From contig JAFACJ010000026.1 of NCBI GenBank assembly GCA_023425615.1, positions 1-18,300 on the forward strand: 18,300 bases of DNA, read 5' to 3'. A model generated the notes under the pieces. The model had not been told where the DNA came from. It made no database searches and saw only the letters and a list, made by a program, of their open reading frames with translations. The stretch comes from Actinomycetes bacterium (lineage in GTDB: Bacteria; Actinomycetota; Actinomycetes; Streptosporangiales; Streptosporangiaceae). The translations under genes were made by a program, and so were the position numbers. Below are positions 1 through 8,779 of the stretch, piece after piece (within the stretch, counting starts at the first letter, position 1; the number at the start of each line of letters is the position of its first letter).

Positions 1-2
1 GG

Positions 3-3000
3 GTCGCCGTGGTGCCGACCCTGCGGCGTGGCGAGGACGGGCCTCGGTCGATACGGACCACGCTGGCGAAGCTGCTCGCCGTCGGCGTCCAGCCGGACTG
101 GACCGCCTGGTTCCCGCGGCGTGGCGAGGTGGTGGACCTGCCGCCGTACGCCTGGCAGCGCGAGCGCCACTGGAGCGGCGGGCCCGAGATCTGGGCGAGG
201 CCGCTTGACCATCCGCTGCTGGGCGAACGGGCCGACGTCATGGAGCCGACCTGGCGCAACACCGTCGACCGGATCCGCATACCGTGGCTGGAGGACCACC
301 GGGTCGGTGACGCCACGGTGATGCCAGGGGCCGCCTTCTGCGAGATGGCGCTGTCCGCCGGGCGGCTGCTGCGCGAAGGACCGCAGGAGATCACCAGATT
401 CAAGATCGAGCGGGCACTGGTGGTGCCGGCCGGTGACGACGCGGCCAATCTCCCCACCCAGGTCTCGGTCTCCGACGAGGACGGCCTGGTCAGGATCGCC
501 AGCAGGGCGGTAGGCCAGGAGGAATGGCAGTTGCACGCTCGGGGCCGGGTCCGGCGGCTGGCGGTCCCGCCGCCGTCGCCACTGGACCTCACCGCGATCA
601 GAGAACGCTGCGGCGATGTGGTGAGCAGCGCCGACCACTACGCGCGCGCCGCCGCGATCGGCCTGCCGTACGGGCCGGACTTCCAGGTCCTCGGCGACAT
701 CGGTGTCGGTGACGGCGAGGCTCTCGCGCCCTACCGGGCCGCCGACGACGGCGCCTATTTCGTGCATCCCTCCGTGCTGGACGGCGCGTTGCAGGCAGCT
801 CTGACCCTGGTGAACGGGGACCTCGCCGAGGATCTGTGGCTGCCGACCGGGATGGCGGCGGTGAAGGCGTGGGAACGTCCAGCGGCCACGGGATTCGTGC
901 ATGTGAGGGCCCGTTCCCGTGCCGAGCACGAAAGCGCCTTCGACATCACGATCACAGACGCGTCGGGCGCGATCGCCGTCCAGGCCGACCACTGCCGGCT
1001 GCGGCGGGTGGACACGTCGAGGGACGTCGCTCCGGGCCGCTACATCACCCGGCTGCACGCCGCGCCCGATCTCCGCGAGTCGGCTTCCCGCAGTCCGATG
1101 CCGGCGCCGCGAGAGCTCACCGCCGCGGCCGCCGACCGGTTGGCGGAGATCGGGGCGCGGTTCCCCTCCGCGCGGTACCGGCGCTGGCACGCGCGGGCCG
1201 CGGCGCTCACCGCGCACTTCACCGCCGACACGCTCGCACGGCTGGTGCCAGGATCCAGTGCCTTGGACGACGGCGCGCTCTTGGCCGCGGGAGTGCTCCC
1301 CAAGTACCTTCGCGTGCTCAGGGTCCTCATCGGCACCGCGGTATCCGAAGGGCTTCTCACCGAGACCACGGGCCTGGACGGAGCACCGAACCGGACGCCG
1401 GCCGGCGTCCCCGATCCCGAGTCGGTGTTCCGGGAGATGGCGCGCGAGTTCCCCGGCTTCGCGGCGGACCTCGCGATCAGAGGCCGATGCGGCCGGCACC
1501 TCGAAGCGATCCTGCGCGGCGAGGCCGAACCGCTGAACGTCATCTTTCCGGAGTCCGGGCAGCACACGCTGGAGCAGTACTACGAGCAGACGCCGCAGTT
1601 CGCACTGGGCAACGACGTGACCCGCGCGCTGGTCGAGAAGATCGTCGAATCGTGGCCGGCGGATCGTCCACTCCGGATCCTGGAGATCGGCGCCGGAACA
1701 GGGGCCACCACGGCGGCGCTCCTGCCGGTCCTGCCCGCCGACCGGACGAGGTACGTCTTCACCGACATCTCAGAGAGCTTCCTGCGCAAGGCCGCGGCCC
1801 GCTTCGCCGCCCACCCCTTCATGGAGTACCGGACCTTCGACATCGAACGGTCTCCGCGGGAGCAGGACCTGGCCGAGGGCGGGTTCGACCTCGTGATCGC
1901 CGCCAATGTGCTGCACGCGACGGCGGATCTGCACCGGACGGCGCGGCGGGTGGCGGCGGTCACCGCGGACGACGGCATGCTGCTGGCCGTCGAGACCCAC
2001 GACCTGGAGAACCTGGCTCTGGTCTTCGGCCTCCTGGACGGCTTCTGGGCCTTCACCGATCTCGGCCTGCGCCACGACTCCGCCCTGGTCAGGGCCCCGC
2101 AATGGGCCTCGGTACTGCGCACCAGCCGGTTCGACGAGGTCGAGACGCTGACGGACGAGGACCTGTGCGGGACGGCCGAGTCGGTCCTGATCGCGCGCAG
2201 GGCCGCCCGGAAGACCGCTCCGATACCCGGCGCGACCGCCGGCGGCGAGGGATCCTGGATCCTCTCGGCCAACGACCCCGGCGACGCGGTGCTGGCCGAG
2301 GCGCTGGCCACCGAGCTCACCGGGCTCGACGCGGCCCGCGTGGCACCCCTTCCCGCCGACGAGGCGGACTGGTCGGCGGCCCTGGCCGGGATGCGAGGAC
2401 CGGTGGGGATGGCGCTCATCGTCGGCTCCGGGGCGGGGCTTTCGGCGGTCCCGGGACTCGCCGCCGCCATCGCCGGCGCCGACGCGGCCTGCCGTTCTGC
2501 CGGGCGGGAGGCACGGCTCTGGTTGATCACCGAGCCCACGGGGCTGAACCCGGCGCCGGAACGCCCGGCGTCCCCGGCCGCCGCCGCCCTGTGGGGGGCG
2601 ACCCGGTCCTTCGCCAACGAACAGTCGACGCTCGAGATCCGGCGGATCTCCCTGGAACGGTCGGGTGATCAGGTCTCCGACGCCGTCCGGGTCGCCCGGG
2701 AACTGCTGGAAGGGCGGGACGAGGACGAGGTCGTGCTGACCCGGTCTGGCCGGTTCGTGCCGCGGCTGGGCACGATGCCGCCCCTGGAACGCCCCGCGCC
2801 GGGCCATGTCCTGCGGCTGCGCGACCGGGGATCGTCCTACCGGCTCGCATGGGCGGCCGCGGACGTGCCCGAACCGGGTCCCGGTGAGGTGCTCATCCAG
2901 GTCCGGGCGGCGGCCCTCAACTACCGCGACGTGCTCTGGGCCGGCGGGCAGTTGACCGCCGAGGCCGTCGAGGGCACGTTCCTGGGGACGGGCCTCGGCG

Positions 3001-4907
3001 GGGAGTGCTCGGGCGTCGTCACGGCGGTCGGCCGCGGGGTGACCGGGGTGGCTCCCGGAGACCGGGTCATGGCCGTCGTCAGATCGGCGCTCGGCTCGCA
3101 CGCCCTGGCCGAGGAGAGCAACGTGCACCGCATCCCGGACACGATGGACTTCGCCGAGGCGGCCACGATCCCCATGGTCTTCCTGACCGTGCACCATGCG
3201 CTCGGCGAGGTCGCCAGGCTGTCCGCTGGGGAGACGATCCTGGTCCACGGCGTGCTGGGCGGGGTGGGCCTGGCCGCCGTTCAGTACGCGCGGAACGTGG
3301 GAGCGGAGGTCGTGGCCACCGCCGGCTCGCAGGAGAAACGGGATCTCGCCCGGCTCCTCGGCATCACCCACGTCGTCGACTCCCGGTCTCCTGACTTCGC
3401 CGACCGGCTCCGCACCGCCACCGGAGGACGGGGGGTGGACGTCATCCTCAACTCGCTGGCCGGTGACGCGGTCACCCGCGGGCTTGAGCTCCTGCGTCCA
3501 GGCGGCCGGTTCGTCGAGCTCGGAAAGCGCGACTTCTACGGCGACAACAGGTTGGGACTCGCCCCGTTCCGCGACAACCTCGCCTTGTTCGGCGTGGACG
3601 TCGACCGGCTGCTGTGGCAGCGATCGGAACTGATCCACCGGGAGTTCGCCGAGGTGGCCGACGAGGTGCGAGCCGGGAGGTACCGGCCGCTGCTCCACCG
3701 CGTGTACCCGGCCGAACGCGTGACGGAGGCGTTCGAGCTGCTCGAGCACTCCCGGCACCTGGGCAAGGTCGTGGTCTCCATGGCGGAACTCCCCGCGACC
3801 GAGGTCGAGCTGCATCCCCGTGTCGAACTCGATCCGCGAGGCACCTATCTGATCACCGGCGGCCTCTCCGGTTTCGGCGCGGCCACCGCCGAGTGGCTGG
3901 TCCGGCGCGGAGCCAGGCATCTGGCGCTGGTCGGCCGGCGGGGGCGGGACACCCCGGGATGCGAGGCGCTGGTCGGCCGCCTCACCGGTCTCGGCGCGTC
4001 ATCGGTCACCCTGCACGCGGCGGACGCCGCGGACGGCGATGCGATGAGCGAGGTCATCGACGCTGTGGACGCCACCGGACACGGTCTGCGCGGTGTCGTG
4101 CACGCCGCCATGGTCCTGGCCGACGCGCCCATGGCGGAACAGACACCCGAGCGGTTCGGCACCGCCCTTTCCGCCAAGGCGCGGGGCGCGGCGGTGCTCG
4201 ACCGGCTCACCCGCGGCCGTGACCTCGACCTGTTCTTGCTCTACTCCTCCATGGCGCTGGCGATCGGCAATATGAACCAGTCGAACTACGCGGCCGCGAA
4301 CGGCTTCCTCGAGGCACTCGCCCGACGGCGGCGCGCCGAAGGACTCCCCGGGACGGCGGTCGCCTGGGGAGTGATCGGGGACACCGGCAGGGTGGCCGGT
4401 GACGCCAGGATGCTGGAATCGGTATCACGCCTCGCCGTTCCGATTCCACCGCTCAGCGCTCTGGAGTCCCTGGACGAACTGCTGGACCGCGGCACCGATG
4501 TGGCGATGGTGGCGACCGTCCGCTGGGAGCGGCTCGCCGAGTACCTGCCGGCGACCGCGGTGCCGCGGCTCGCCGGGCTCCTGCCCGCGCGGCGCACGTC
4601 AGCCGAAGGAGCGGAGGACCTCATGGGGAGGCTGTCGGCGGCGAGCGGTGAGGAACTCGTCGGCCTCGTCGGCACCGCTCTGATCGAGATCGTCGCCGAA
4701 CTCATGCATATCGCACCCGATCGGATCAACCCGGACAAGCACCTGGAAGAACTCGGCGTCGATTCCCTCATGAGCACCGAACTGCGCATCCTGGTCGCGC
4801 AGCGACTGGGCTGCGACGTGCCGGTCGCCGACCTGCTCGGCGGTACCGCGATCGCCGAGTTGGCCGGCCGGATCGCCCGGCGGCTCGACCCGGCCCGCAG
4901 ACCGTGA
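3..4907 (+). CDS. Type I polyketide synthase, C-terminal part: (AT)-DH-cMT-psiKR-ER-KR-ACP
   Basis: The frame is open to the window edge, so the KS and most of the AT are missing. The first residues are the end of an AT and its linker (YAWQRERHW). Numbering from codon 9, the order is: DH at about 68-335 (His97 in HRVGDATVMP, Asp258 and Gln262 in LDGALQ); C-methyltransferase at about 380-720 (SAM motif LEIGAGTG 558-565, NVLHAT 633-638); structural KR half at about 745-920; ER at 935-1258 (nucleotide motif GGVG 1084-1087); KR at 1278-1460 (TGGLSGFG 1283-1290, Lys1390, Ser1413/1414, Tyr1427, Asn1431); ACP at 1545-1625 (Ser1586 in GVDSL). The module can methylate the alpha carbon and reduce the beta carbon fully. 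It ends about 7 residues after the ACP helices, with no thioesterase and no obvious docking helix, so the chain must be passed on in trans. The DH motif has Asp where the usual fifth-position Gly stands, with Gly one place earlier. The gene is coupled to the FAAL behind it. Domain calls are firm; whether it works iteratively is unknown. Confidence 0.95.
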   Translation, partial: VAVVPTLRRGEDGPRSIRTTLAKLLAVGVQPDWTAWFPRRGEVVDLPPYAWQRERHWSGGPEIWARPLDHPLLGERADVMEPTWRNTVDRIRIPWLEDHRVGDATVMPGAAFCEMALSAGRLLREGPQEITRFKIERALVVPAGDDAANLPTQVSVSDEDGLVRIASRAVGQEEWQLHARGRVRRLAVPPPSPLDLTAIRERCGDVVSSADHYARAAAIGLPYGPDFQVLGDIGVGDGEALAPYRAADDGAYFVHPSVLDGALQAALTLVNGDLAEDLWLPTGMAAVKAWERPAATGFVHVRARSRAEHESAFDITITDASGAIAVQADHCRLRRVDTSRDVAPGRYITRLHAAPDLRESASRSPMPAPRELTAAAADRLAEIGARFPSARYRRWHARAAALTAHFTADTLARLVPGSSALDDGALLAAGVLPKYLRVLRVLIGTAVSEGLLTETTGLDGAPNRTPAGVPDPESVFREMAREFPGFAADLAIRGRCGRHLEAILRGEAEPLNVIFPESGQHTLEQYYEQTPQFALGNDVTRALVEKIVESWPADRPLRILEIGAGTGATTAALLPVLPADRTRYVFTDISESFLRKAAARFAAHPFMEYRTFDIERSPREQDLAEGGFDLVIAANVLHATADLHRTARRVAAVTADDGMLLAVETHDLENLALVFGLLDGFWAFTDLGLRHDSALVRAPQWASVLRTSRFDEVETLTDEDLCGTAESVLIARRAARKTAPIPGATAGGEGSWILSANDPGDAVLAEALATELTGLDAARVAPLPADEADWSAALAGMRGPVGMALIVGSGAGLSAVPGLAAAIAGADAACRSAGREARLWLITEPTGLNPAPERPASPAAAALWGATRSFANEQSTLEIRRISLERSGDQVSDAVRVARELLEGRDEDEVVLTRSGRFVPRLGTMPPLERPAPGHVLRLRDRGSSYRLAWAAADVPEPGPGEVLIQVRAAALNYRDVLWAGGQLTAEAVEGTFLGTGLGGECSGVVTAVGRGVTGVAPGDRVMAVVRSALGSHALAEESNVHRIPDTMDFAEAATIPMVFLTVHHALGEVARLSAGETILVHGVLGGVGLAAVQYARNVGAEVVATAGSQEKRDLARLLGITHVVDSRSPDFADRLRTATGGRGVDVILNSLAGDAVTRGLELLRPGGRFVELGKRDFYGDNRLGLAPFRDNLALFGVDVDRLLWQRSELIHREFAEVADEVRAGRYRPLLHRVYPAERVTEAFELLEHSRHLGKVVVSMAELPATEVELHPRVELDPRGTYLITGGLSGFGAATAEWLVRRGARHLALVGRRGRDTPGCEALVGRLTGLGASSVTLHAADAADGDAMSEVIDAVDATGHGLRGVVHAAMVLADAPMAEQTPERFGTALSAKARGAAVLDRLTRGRDLDLFLLYSSMALAIGNMNQSNYAAANGFLEALARRRRAEGLPGTAVAWGVIGDTGRVAGDARMLESVSRLAVPIPPLSALESLDELLDRGTDVAMVATVRWERLAEYLPATAVPRLAGLLPARRTSAEGAEDLMGRLSAASGEELVGLVGTALIEIVAELMHIAPDRINPDKHLEELGVDSLMSTELRILVAQRLGCDVPVADLLGGTAIAELAGRIARRLDPARRP

Positions 4908-4923
4908 CCTGCCCGACCTCGAC

Positions 4924-4929
4924 AAGGAG
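4924..4929 (+). promoter_or_regulatory. Ribosome binding site AAGGAG that fixes the FAAL start
   Basis: AAGGAG stands 7 nt before the ATG at 4937. A GTG at 4904 overlaps the PKS stop (GTGA) in the same frame, but has no comparable Shine-Dalgarno sequence and would add 11 residues unlike FAAL N-termini. The ATG at 4937 is therefore preferred. Confidence 0.75.
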
Positions 4930-4936
4930 CGTGGCC

Positions 4937-6613
4937 ATGGATTTCGTCACTCATTTCCGGGACCGGGTCGGCGAGGTGGGCGACACCCGGTCGCTGACCT
5001 TCCTGCCGGACGGCCGACGGTCCTCCAGGCTCGGTTTCGCCGACCTGGACCGAAGGGCACGCGCCGCCGCGGTCTGGCTGGAGTCCCTGGGGATGCGGGA
5101 CCAGCCGGTGCTGCTGCTGTACCCGCCTGGCCTCGACTTCATGGTCGGCTTCCTCGGCTGCCTGTACGGCGGGGTCCTGGCGATCCCCGCCCCGCTGCCG
5201 CAGGCCGGCCCGCACCATCTGGAGCGGGCCCTCAACCTGATCAGGGACAGCGGTGCCAAGCTGATCCTGACCGACGCGGAGCTGGAATCCCAGCTCGCAG
5301 AGAGGTTCCCGCACCTACCGGTCCGGTGCGTGGACCTCGACGTCGACCCCGACGACTGGGCGCCCCCCGGCCGGCCACCGGACGAGATCGCCTACGTGCA
5401 GTACACCTCCGGGTCGACCAGCGAGCCGCGCGGCGTCCAGGTCACCCACGCCGGGCTCCTGCACAACATCGGCATGATCGACGCGCTGGCCGGGAGGGGA
5501 ACGCCACGCCGGATCGCGGGCTGGATCCCGCATTACCACGACATGGGGCTCGTGGGGATGCTGCTGCACGCCCTGTACTCGGCGGCCGACCTGGTGTACA
5601 CGACGCCGCCGACGTTCGTGGCCAGGCCCGCGCGGTGGCTGGAGATGATCAGCAGGTACCGCGCGGACTGGACGGCGGCACCGAACTTCGGCTACTCCTG
5701 GGCCGCCCGCATGGTCACCGACGAGGAGATCGCCGGGCTGGACCTGTCGTGTCTGGCCATGGCGCTCAACGGGGCAGAGCCGGTCCGGGCGGAGACCCTG
5801 GCCGCCTTCGAGCGCCGCTTCGGCCCGGCGGGATTCGACCCCGCCGCATGGGCTCCCGGCTACGGCATGGCGGAGACCACGCTGCTCGTCACCGGAGTAC
5901 GGCGGGGCGCCGGGGCGACCATCAGGTCGTTCGATCCCGCCGCGCTGGAACGCCATGAGGCGGTCGCCGCGCCGCACGGTCTTCCGCTCGTGGCGTCCGG
6001 CCGCACCGTCGACCTGGAGCTGACCATCGTCGACCCGCGCTCCTCGCGCGAGCTGCCCGAGGGCATGGTCGGTGAGATCCAGGTGGCGGGCGACAGCGTC
6101 GCCGCCGGATACCGCGGCAGGCCGGAGGAGACACGGCGGACGTTCGGGGCGGGGGACGGCTCACGGCTGCGCACGGGCGACCTGGGTTTCCTCCTGGACG
6201 GTGAGCTGTTCGTCACCGGGCGGCTGAAGGAGGTGATCATCGTCAACGGCCGCAACCTCTACCCGCAGGACCTGGAGGAACTCGCGATCCGGGCGCACGG
6301 GGCGTCCGGGCAGGCCGCCGCCTTCGGCGTCTCCGAGCCCGGAGGGGAGGAGCACGTCGTGGTGGTACAGGAACTCGGCCCGCCGGGCGCGGTGCCGGCG
6401 GCCGACATCGCCGAGCAGATCGCCGGCACGGTCGGGAGGGCCTTCGGGGTGGTCGTCAGCGTGGTCCTCGTCGGCCGCGGCGGGGTCCAGGTCACCACCA
6501 GCGGCAAGGTCCGCCGGCGCCACATGCGGAACCTCTTCCTCAACGGCGACCTGGAACCGGTGCACCAGGATCTGGTTCCCGCCGTCGCCGGACTGGTGGA
6601 GGCCCGCGTATGA
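4937..6613 (+). CDS. Fatty-acyl-AMP ligase (FAAL)
   Basis: This 558-aa adenylate-forming enzyme should activate a carboxylic acid as acyl-AMP and load it onto a carrier protein rather than CoA. The P-loop YTSGST is at 156-161, and the FAAL-type motif WIPHYHDMGL is at 196-205. AAPNFGYSWAAR lies at about 248-258, NGAEPVR at 278-284 and GYGMAETT at 308-315. The C-terminal hinge stretch GRLKEVIIVNGRNLYPQDLE at 428-447 is typical of FAALs. Lys524 (TSGKVRR) is the A10 lysine. The segment at about 332-356, ending in LVASGR, matches the FAAL-specific region that discourages CoA use. The nearest likely acceptor is the ACP at 8780-9019; the PKS ACP is an alternative. DptE/DptF and JamA/JamC are known FAAL-ACP pairs of this kind. 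The stop overlaps the next start (ATGA). Chain length cannot be read from the sequence. Confidence 0.93.
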   Translation: MDFVTHFRDRVGEVGDTRSLTFLPDGRRSSRLGFADLDRRARAAAVWLESLGMRDQPVLLLYPPGLDFMVGFLGCLYGGVLAIPAPLPQAGPHHLERALNLIRDSGAKLILTDAELESQLAERFPHLPVRCVDLDVDPDDWAPPGRPPDEIAYVQYTSGSTSEPRGVQVTHAGLLHNIGMIDALAGRGTPRRIAGWIPHYHDMGLVGMLLHALYSAADLVYTTPPTFVARPARWLEMISRYRADWTAAPNFGYSWAARMVTDEEIAGLDLSCLAMALNGAEPVRAETLAAFERRFGPAGFDPAAWAPGYGMAETTLLVTGVRRGAGATIRSFDPAALERHEAVAAPHGLPLVASGRTVDLELTIVDPRSSRELPEGMVGEIQVAGDSVAAGYRGRPEETRRTFGAGDGSRLRTGDLGFLLDGELFVTGRLKEVIIVNGRNLYPQDLEELAIRAHGASGQAAAFGVSEPGGEEHVVVVQELGPPGAVPAADIAEQIAGTVGRAFGVVVSVVLVGRGGVQVTTSGKVRRRHMRNLFLNGDLEPVHQDLVPAVAGLVEARV

Positions 6614-8208
6614 GCGCGGTGACCGACCTCGCGCGTACGTTCGGCCATCCGCTCGCCCTTGAGCTGGACGACAAGGACGCGTTCCCCGAGCAGGCGTTCA
6701 AGGAGCTCGACGATTTCGGGCTGAACCACTACTACGTGCCGAAGGAGTACGGGGGGCGCCTGACCTCGTTCGAAGAACTCCTCGGGCTTCTGCGGGTCGT
6801 GGCCCGCCACGACCTGACCGTGGCCATCGCGCACGCCAAGACACTGCTCGGGGCGATCTCCGTGTGGGTGTCGGGGGACCCGGCGCAGGCCGCGTGGCTC
6901 GGCGGCAGGATCGTGGCGGGGGACCTCGTCAGCTGGGGCCTGTCCGAGCGGGAGCACGGCAGCGACCTGCTCTCGGGCGGAGTGACGGCCGTCCTGGACC
7001 GCGGAACCTACCGGATCGACGGCGAGAAGTGGCCCATCAACAACGCCGCGCGCGGCGACCTGATGACCGTGCTGGCCAGAACCGACGCGGAGGGCGGACC
7101 GCGCGGATTCGACCTGGTCCTGGTCGACCGGCGCCACCTGGCCCCGGGCTCCTACCGGTGCCTGCCGAAGGAACTCACCCGGGGCATCAGGGGCGTCGAG
7201 ATCAGCGGCGTCGTGTACACCGGGGCGCTGGTGCCCGAATCGGCCCGGGTCGGCGCGCCCGGCACCGGAGTGGAGACGGTGCTGAAGGGCCTCCAGATCA
7301 GCCGTACGGTGTGCGCGGCTCTCGCGCTCGGCGGTGCCGAACACGCCCTGCGGCTCACCGTGGGACCGGCCTTCGATCTCGCTCCCGTCCGGCACGACAT
7401 CGCCGGTTCCTACGCCGACCTGCTGGCCATGGAGGCCATGACCATCGTCTGCGCGAGGGCCGTCCACGTCCTGCCCGCCGAGCTCAGCGTGCTCAGTTCG
7501 GTGACGAAGTACGCGGTGCCGGTCTGGGCGGAGGACATCCTCGGCACGCTCGCCCGGCTGTTCGGGCGGAGCGCGGTGCAGGACCCCATGTTCGTGAAGC
7601 TGACGCGGGACGTTCCCATCGTCGGCCTGTTCGACGGCAGCACGGTGGTCAACCTGAGCGCCCTGATCAACCAGTTCCCGACGCTCGCCAAGGAACGTCC
7701 CGGTGTCCGCTCCACCGAGGCGTACGACGTCCGTGCCCCGCTGCCGGCCTTCGATCCGGCCCGGCTGGCGCTGCTTTCGCTGCGGGGCCTCTCGATTCTC
7801 GACGGGCTGCCCGGCGCCGTCGGCAGGCTACCCGCGGGCGGGCTCGCCGAGCGGGGCGGCCGGCTGCTGGAGCAGCTCGCGGCGCTCCGCGCGGAGTTGC
7901 GGGCGTTCTCTCCCGGCGGGGCGACGGGCCGCGGCCGTGACGCGGCCGAGCGGTTCGAGGCAGCGGCCCGGCTCACCTCCTGTGTGGTCGGAGCGGCCGT
8001 CATCGAGGTCTGGCTGGCCAATCGGAACGCCGAGCCGGGCGGGCTCTGGGCGGCGGACGCCTGGCCCGCGGCGGCGCTCGACAGGGTCCTGTACCGGCTG
8101 GGCGATCGGTCACCGGAGGATCCGGCGCGGGACGGCGCCCTGTGCGGGGTCCTTCAGGACCAGATCCGATCGGGGCGGCCGATCTCGCTGTTCGCGGAGG
8201 CACGATGA
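6610..8208 (+). CDS. Acyl-CoA dehydrogenase-like flavoprotein with altered catalytic base
   Basis: The 532-aa protein has ACAD motifs: SWGLSEREHGSDL at 108-120 (usual form LTEPxAGSD) and YRIDGEKWPINNAARGD at 134-150 (the flavin-contacting NGEKxWITNA region). At the place of the catalytic Glu of medium- and short-chain ACADs (YEGT) it has FDGS, Asp342. The alternative Glu position used by isovaleryl- and long-chain ACADs falls on QISR, Ser231, so neither usual Glu is present. About 160 residues follow the normal ACAD end (about 370-532); they are Ala/Leu/Arg-rich and probably helical. RBS GGAGG (6598-6602) and the ATGA overlap with the FAAL couple their translation. Between a FAAL and an ACP, a role as acyl-ACP oxidase or desaturase is natural. 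A KtzA-like, non-oxidative cyclopropane-forming role is possible because a SyrB2-type halogenase is encoded downstream. The family is firm; the reaction is open. Confidence 0.85.
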   Translation: MSAVTDLARTFGHPLALELDDKDAFPEQAFKELDDFGLNHYYVPKEYGGRLTSFEELLGLLRVVARHDLTVAIAHAKTLLGAISVWVSGDPAQAAWLGGRIVAGDLVSWGLSEREHGSDLLSGGVTAVLDRGTYRIDGEKWPINNAARGDLMTVLARTDAEGGPRGFDLVLVDRRHLAPGSYRCLPKELTRGIRGVEISGVVYTGALVPESARVGAPGTGVETVLKGLQISRTVCAALALGGAEHALRLTVGPAFDLAPVRHDIAGSYADLLAMEAMTIVCARAVHVLPAELSVLSSVTKYAVPVWAEDILGTLARLFGRSAVQDPMFVKLTRDVPIVGLFDGSTVVNLSALINQFPTLAKERPGVRSTEAYDVRAPLPAFDPARLALLSLRGLSILDGLPGAVGRLPAGGLAERGGRLLEQLAALRAELRAFSPGGATGRGRDAAERFEAAARLTSCVVGAAVIEVWLANRNAEPGGLWAADAWPAAALDRVLYRLGDRSPEDPARDGALCGVLQDQIRSGRPISLFAEAR

Positions 8209-8762
8209 CGCTGATCGATCCGGCGCTCAGGGACGTTCTGCGGTTCGCCGGCGTCCGGCGCCTGTACGGCACGGTGATAGGCGACTTCCCGCATGTCAGG
8301 GCGGTGCTGGCCGGGGTGTTCACCGATGCGCTCACCTCGGACGCGGCGCCCGATCCCGCGGCGTCGCACTGGCTGCTCGACGGCGCCATGCGCGACTTGT
8401 CGGTGGTCTTCGGCGCGCGGGGATATCTGCGCACCGGCGAGGGGGCGGCGTTCGACGAGGTGCTCGCCTCCCTGCGCGCGGCGGCACCGGCCCGGGGAAT
8501 GACCGGACGGGAGTTCGACGAGGCTCTCGGCCGGGCCGCGGAGGCGTGCTTCGCGTACCGGCGCGAGGCGGCACGCTCTCCGGGCGCGTCGGACTTCCTC
8601 GCCGGCGATGTCTGGCTGCGCGCCGTCTTGCATCGGACGGCCGACCGCAGGAGCGGTCGGATTCGTCCGCTGCCTACGGAACTGACCGATCCGCTGATGA
8701 CCGAACTGGCACTGCGGCTGGACCGAGGTGATTCCTTCGGAATCCTCGGCGGCCGTCCATGA
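8205..8762 (+). CDS. Hypothetical protein, 185 aa, in the FAAL-ACAD-ACP cassette
   Basis: I do not recognise the family. The ATG at 8205 overlaps the ACAD stop (ATGA) and has GGAGG 4 nt upstream. Its own stop overlaps an ATG of the ACP frame at 8759, so it is firmly inside the coupled operon and is very likely real. The product looks like a soluble, mainly helical protein rich in Ala, Arg, Leu and Asp. It has no signal peptide, no membrane segment, no carrier-protein serine motif and no obvious nucleotide-binding motif. Noticeable patches are DFPHVRAVLAGVF near the N-terminus, SHWLLDGAMRDLSVVFGARG in the first half and DFLAGDVWLRAVLHR towards the C-terminus. Its position suggests a role with the acyl-ACP or the ACAD, for example as a partner subunit or acyl-ACP-handling protein. 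That is inference from context only. Confidence 0.8.
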   Translation: MTLIDPALRDVLRFAGVRRLYGTVIGDFPHVRAVLAGVFTDALTSDAAPDPAASHWLLDGAMRDLSVVFGARGYLRTGEGAAFDEVLASLRAAAPARGMTGREFDEALGRAAEACFAYRREAARSPGASDFLAGDVWLRAVLHRTADRRSGRIRPLPTELTDPLMTELALRLDRGDSFGILGGRP

Positions 8763-8769
8763 ACGCGAC

Positions 8770-8774
8770 AGGAG
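8770..8774 (+). promoter_or_regulatory. Ribosome binding site AGGAG for the ACP gene
   Basis: AGGAG lies 5 nt before the ATG at 8780, giving a protein that begins MSETEVRDWL, as expected for a free ACP. An in-frame ATG at 8759 overlaps the previous stop (ATGA) and would add seven residues. Both starts are possible; the Shine-Dalgarno match favours 8780. Confidence 0.6.
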
Positions 8775-8779
8775 TACCG

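Noticed and set aside
1770..3920. Long open frame on the - strand opposite the PKS
   Set aside because: It mirrors the PKS codons, is low in complexity (Gly/Arg/Asp/Pro-rich) and shows no domain. It is a high-G+C shadow frame. The same holds for the - strand frames at 9129-10769, 11911-13890 and 13743-15092.
4904..4936. GTG start for the FAAL overlapping the PKS stop
   Set aside because: The ATG at 4937 has AAGGAG 7 nt upstream and gives a normal FAAL N-terminus; the GTG has no clear ribosome binding site.
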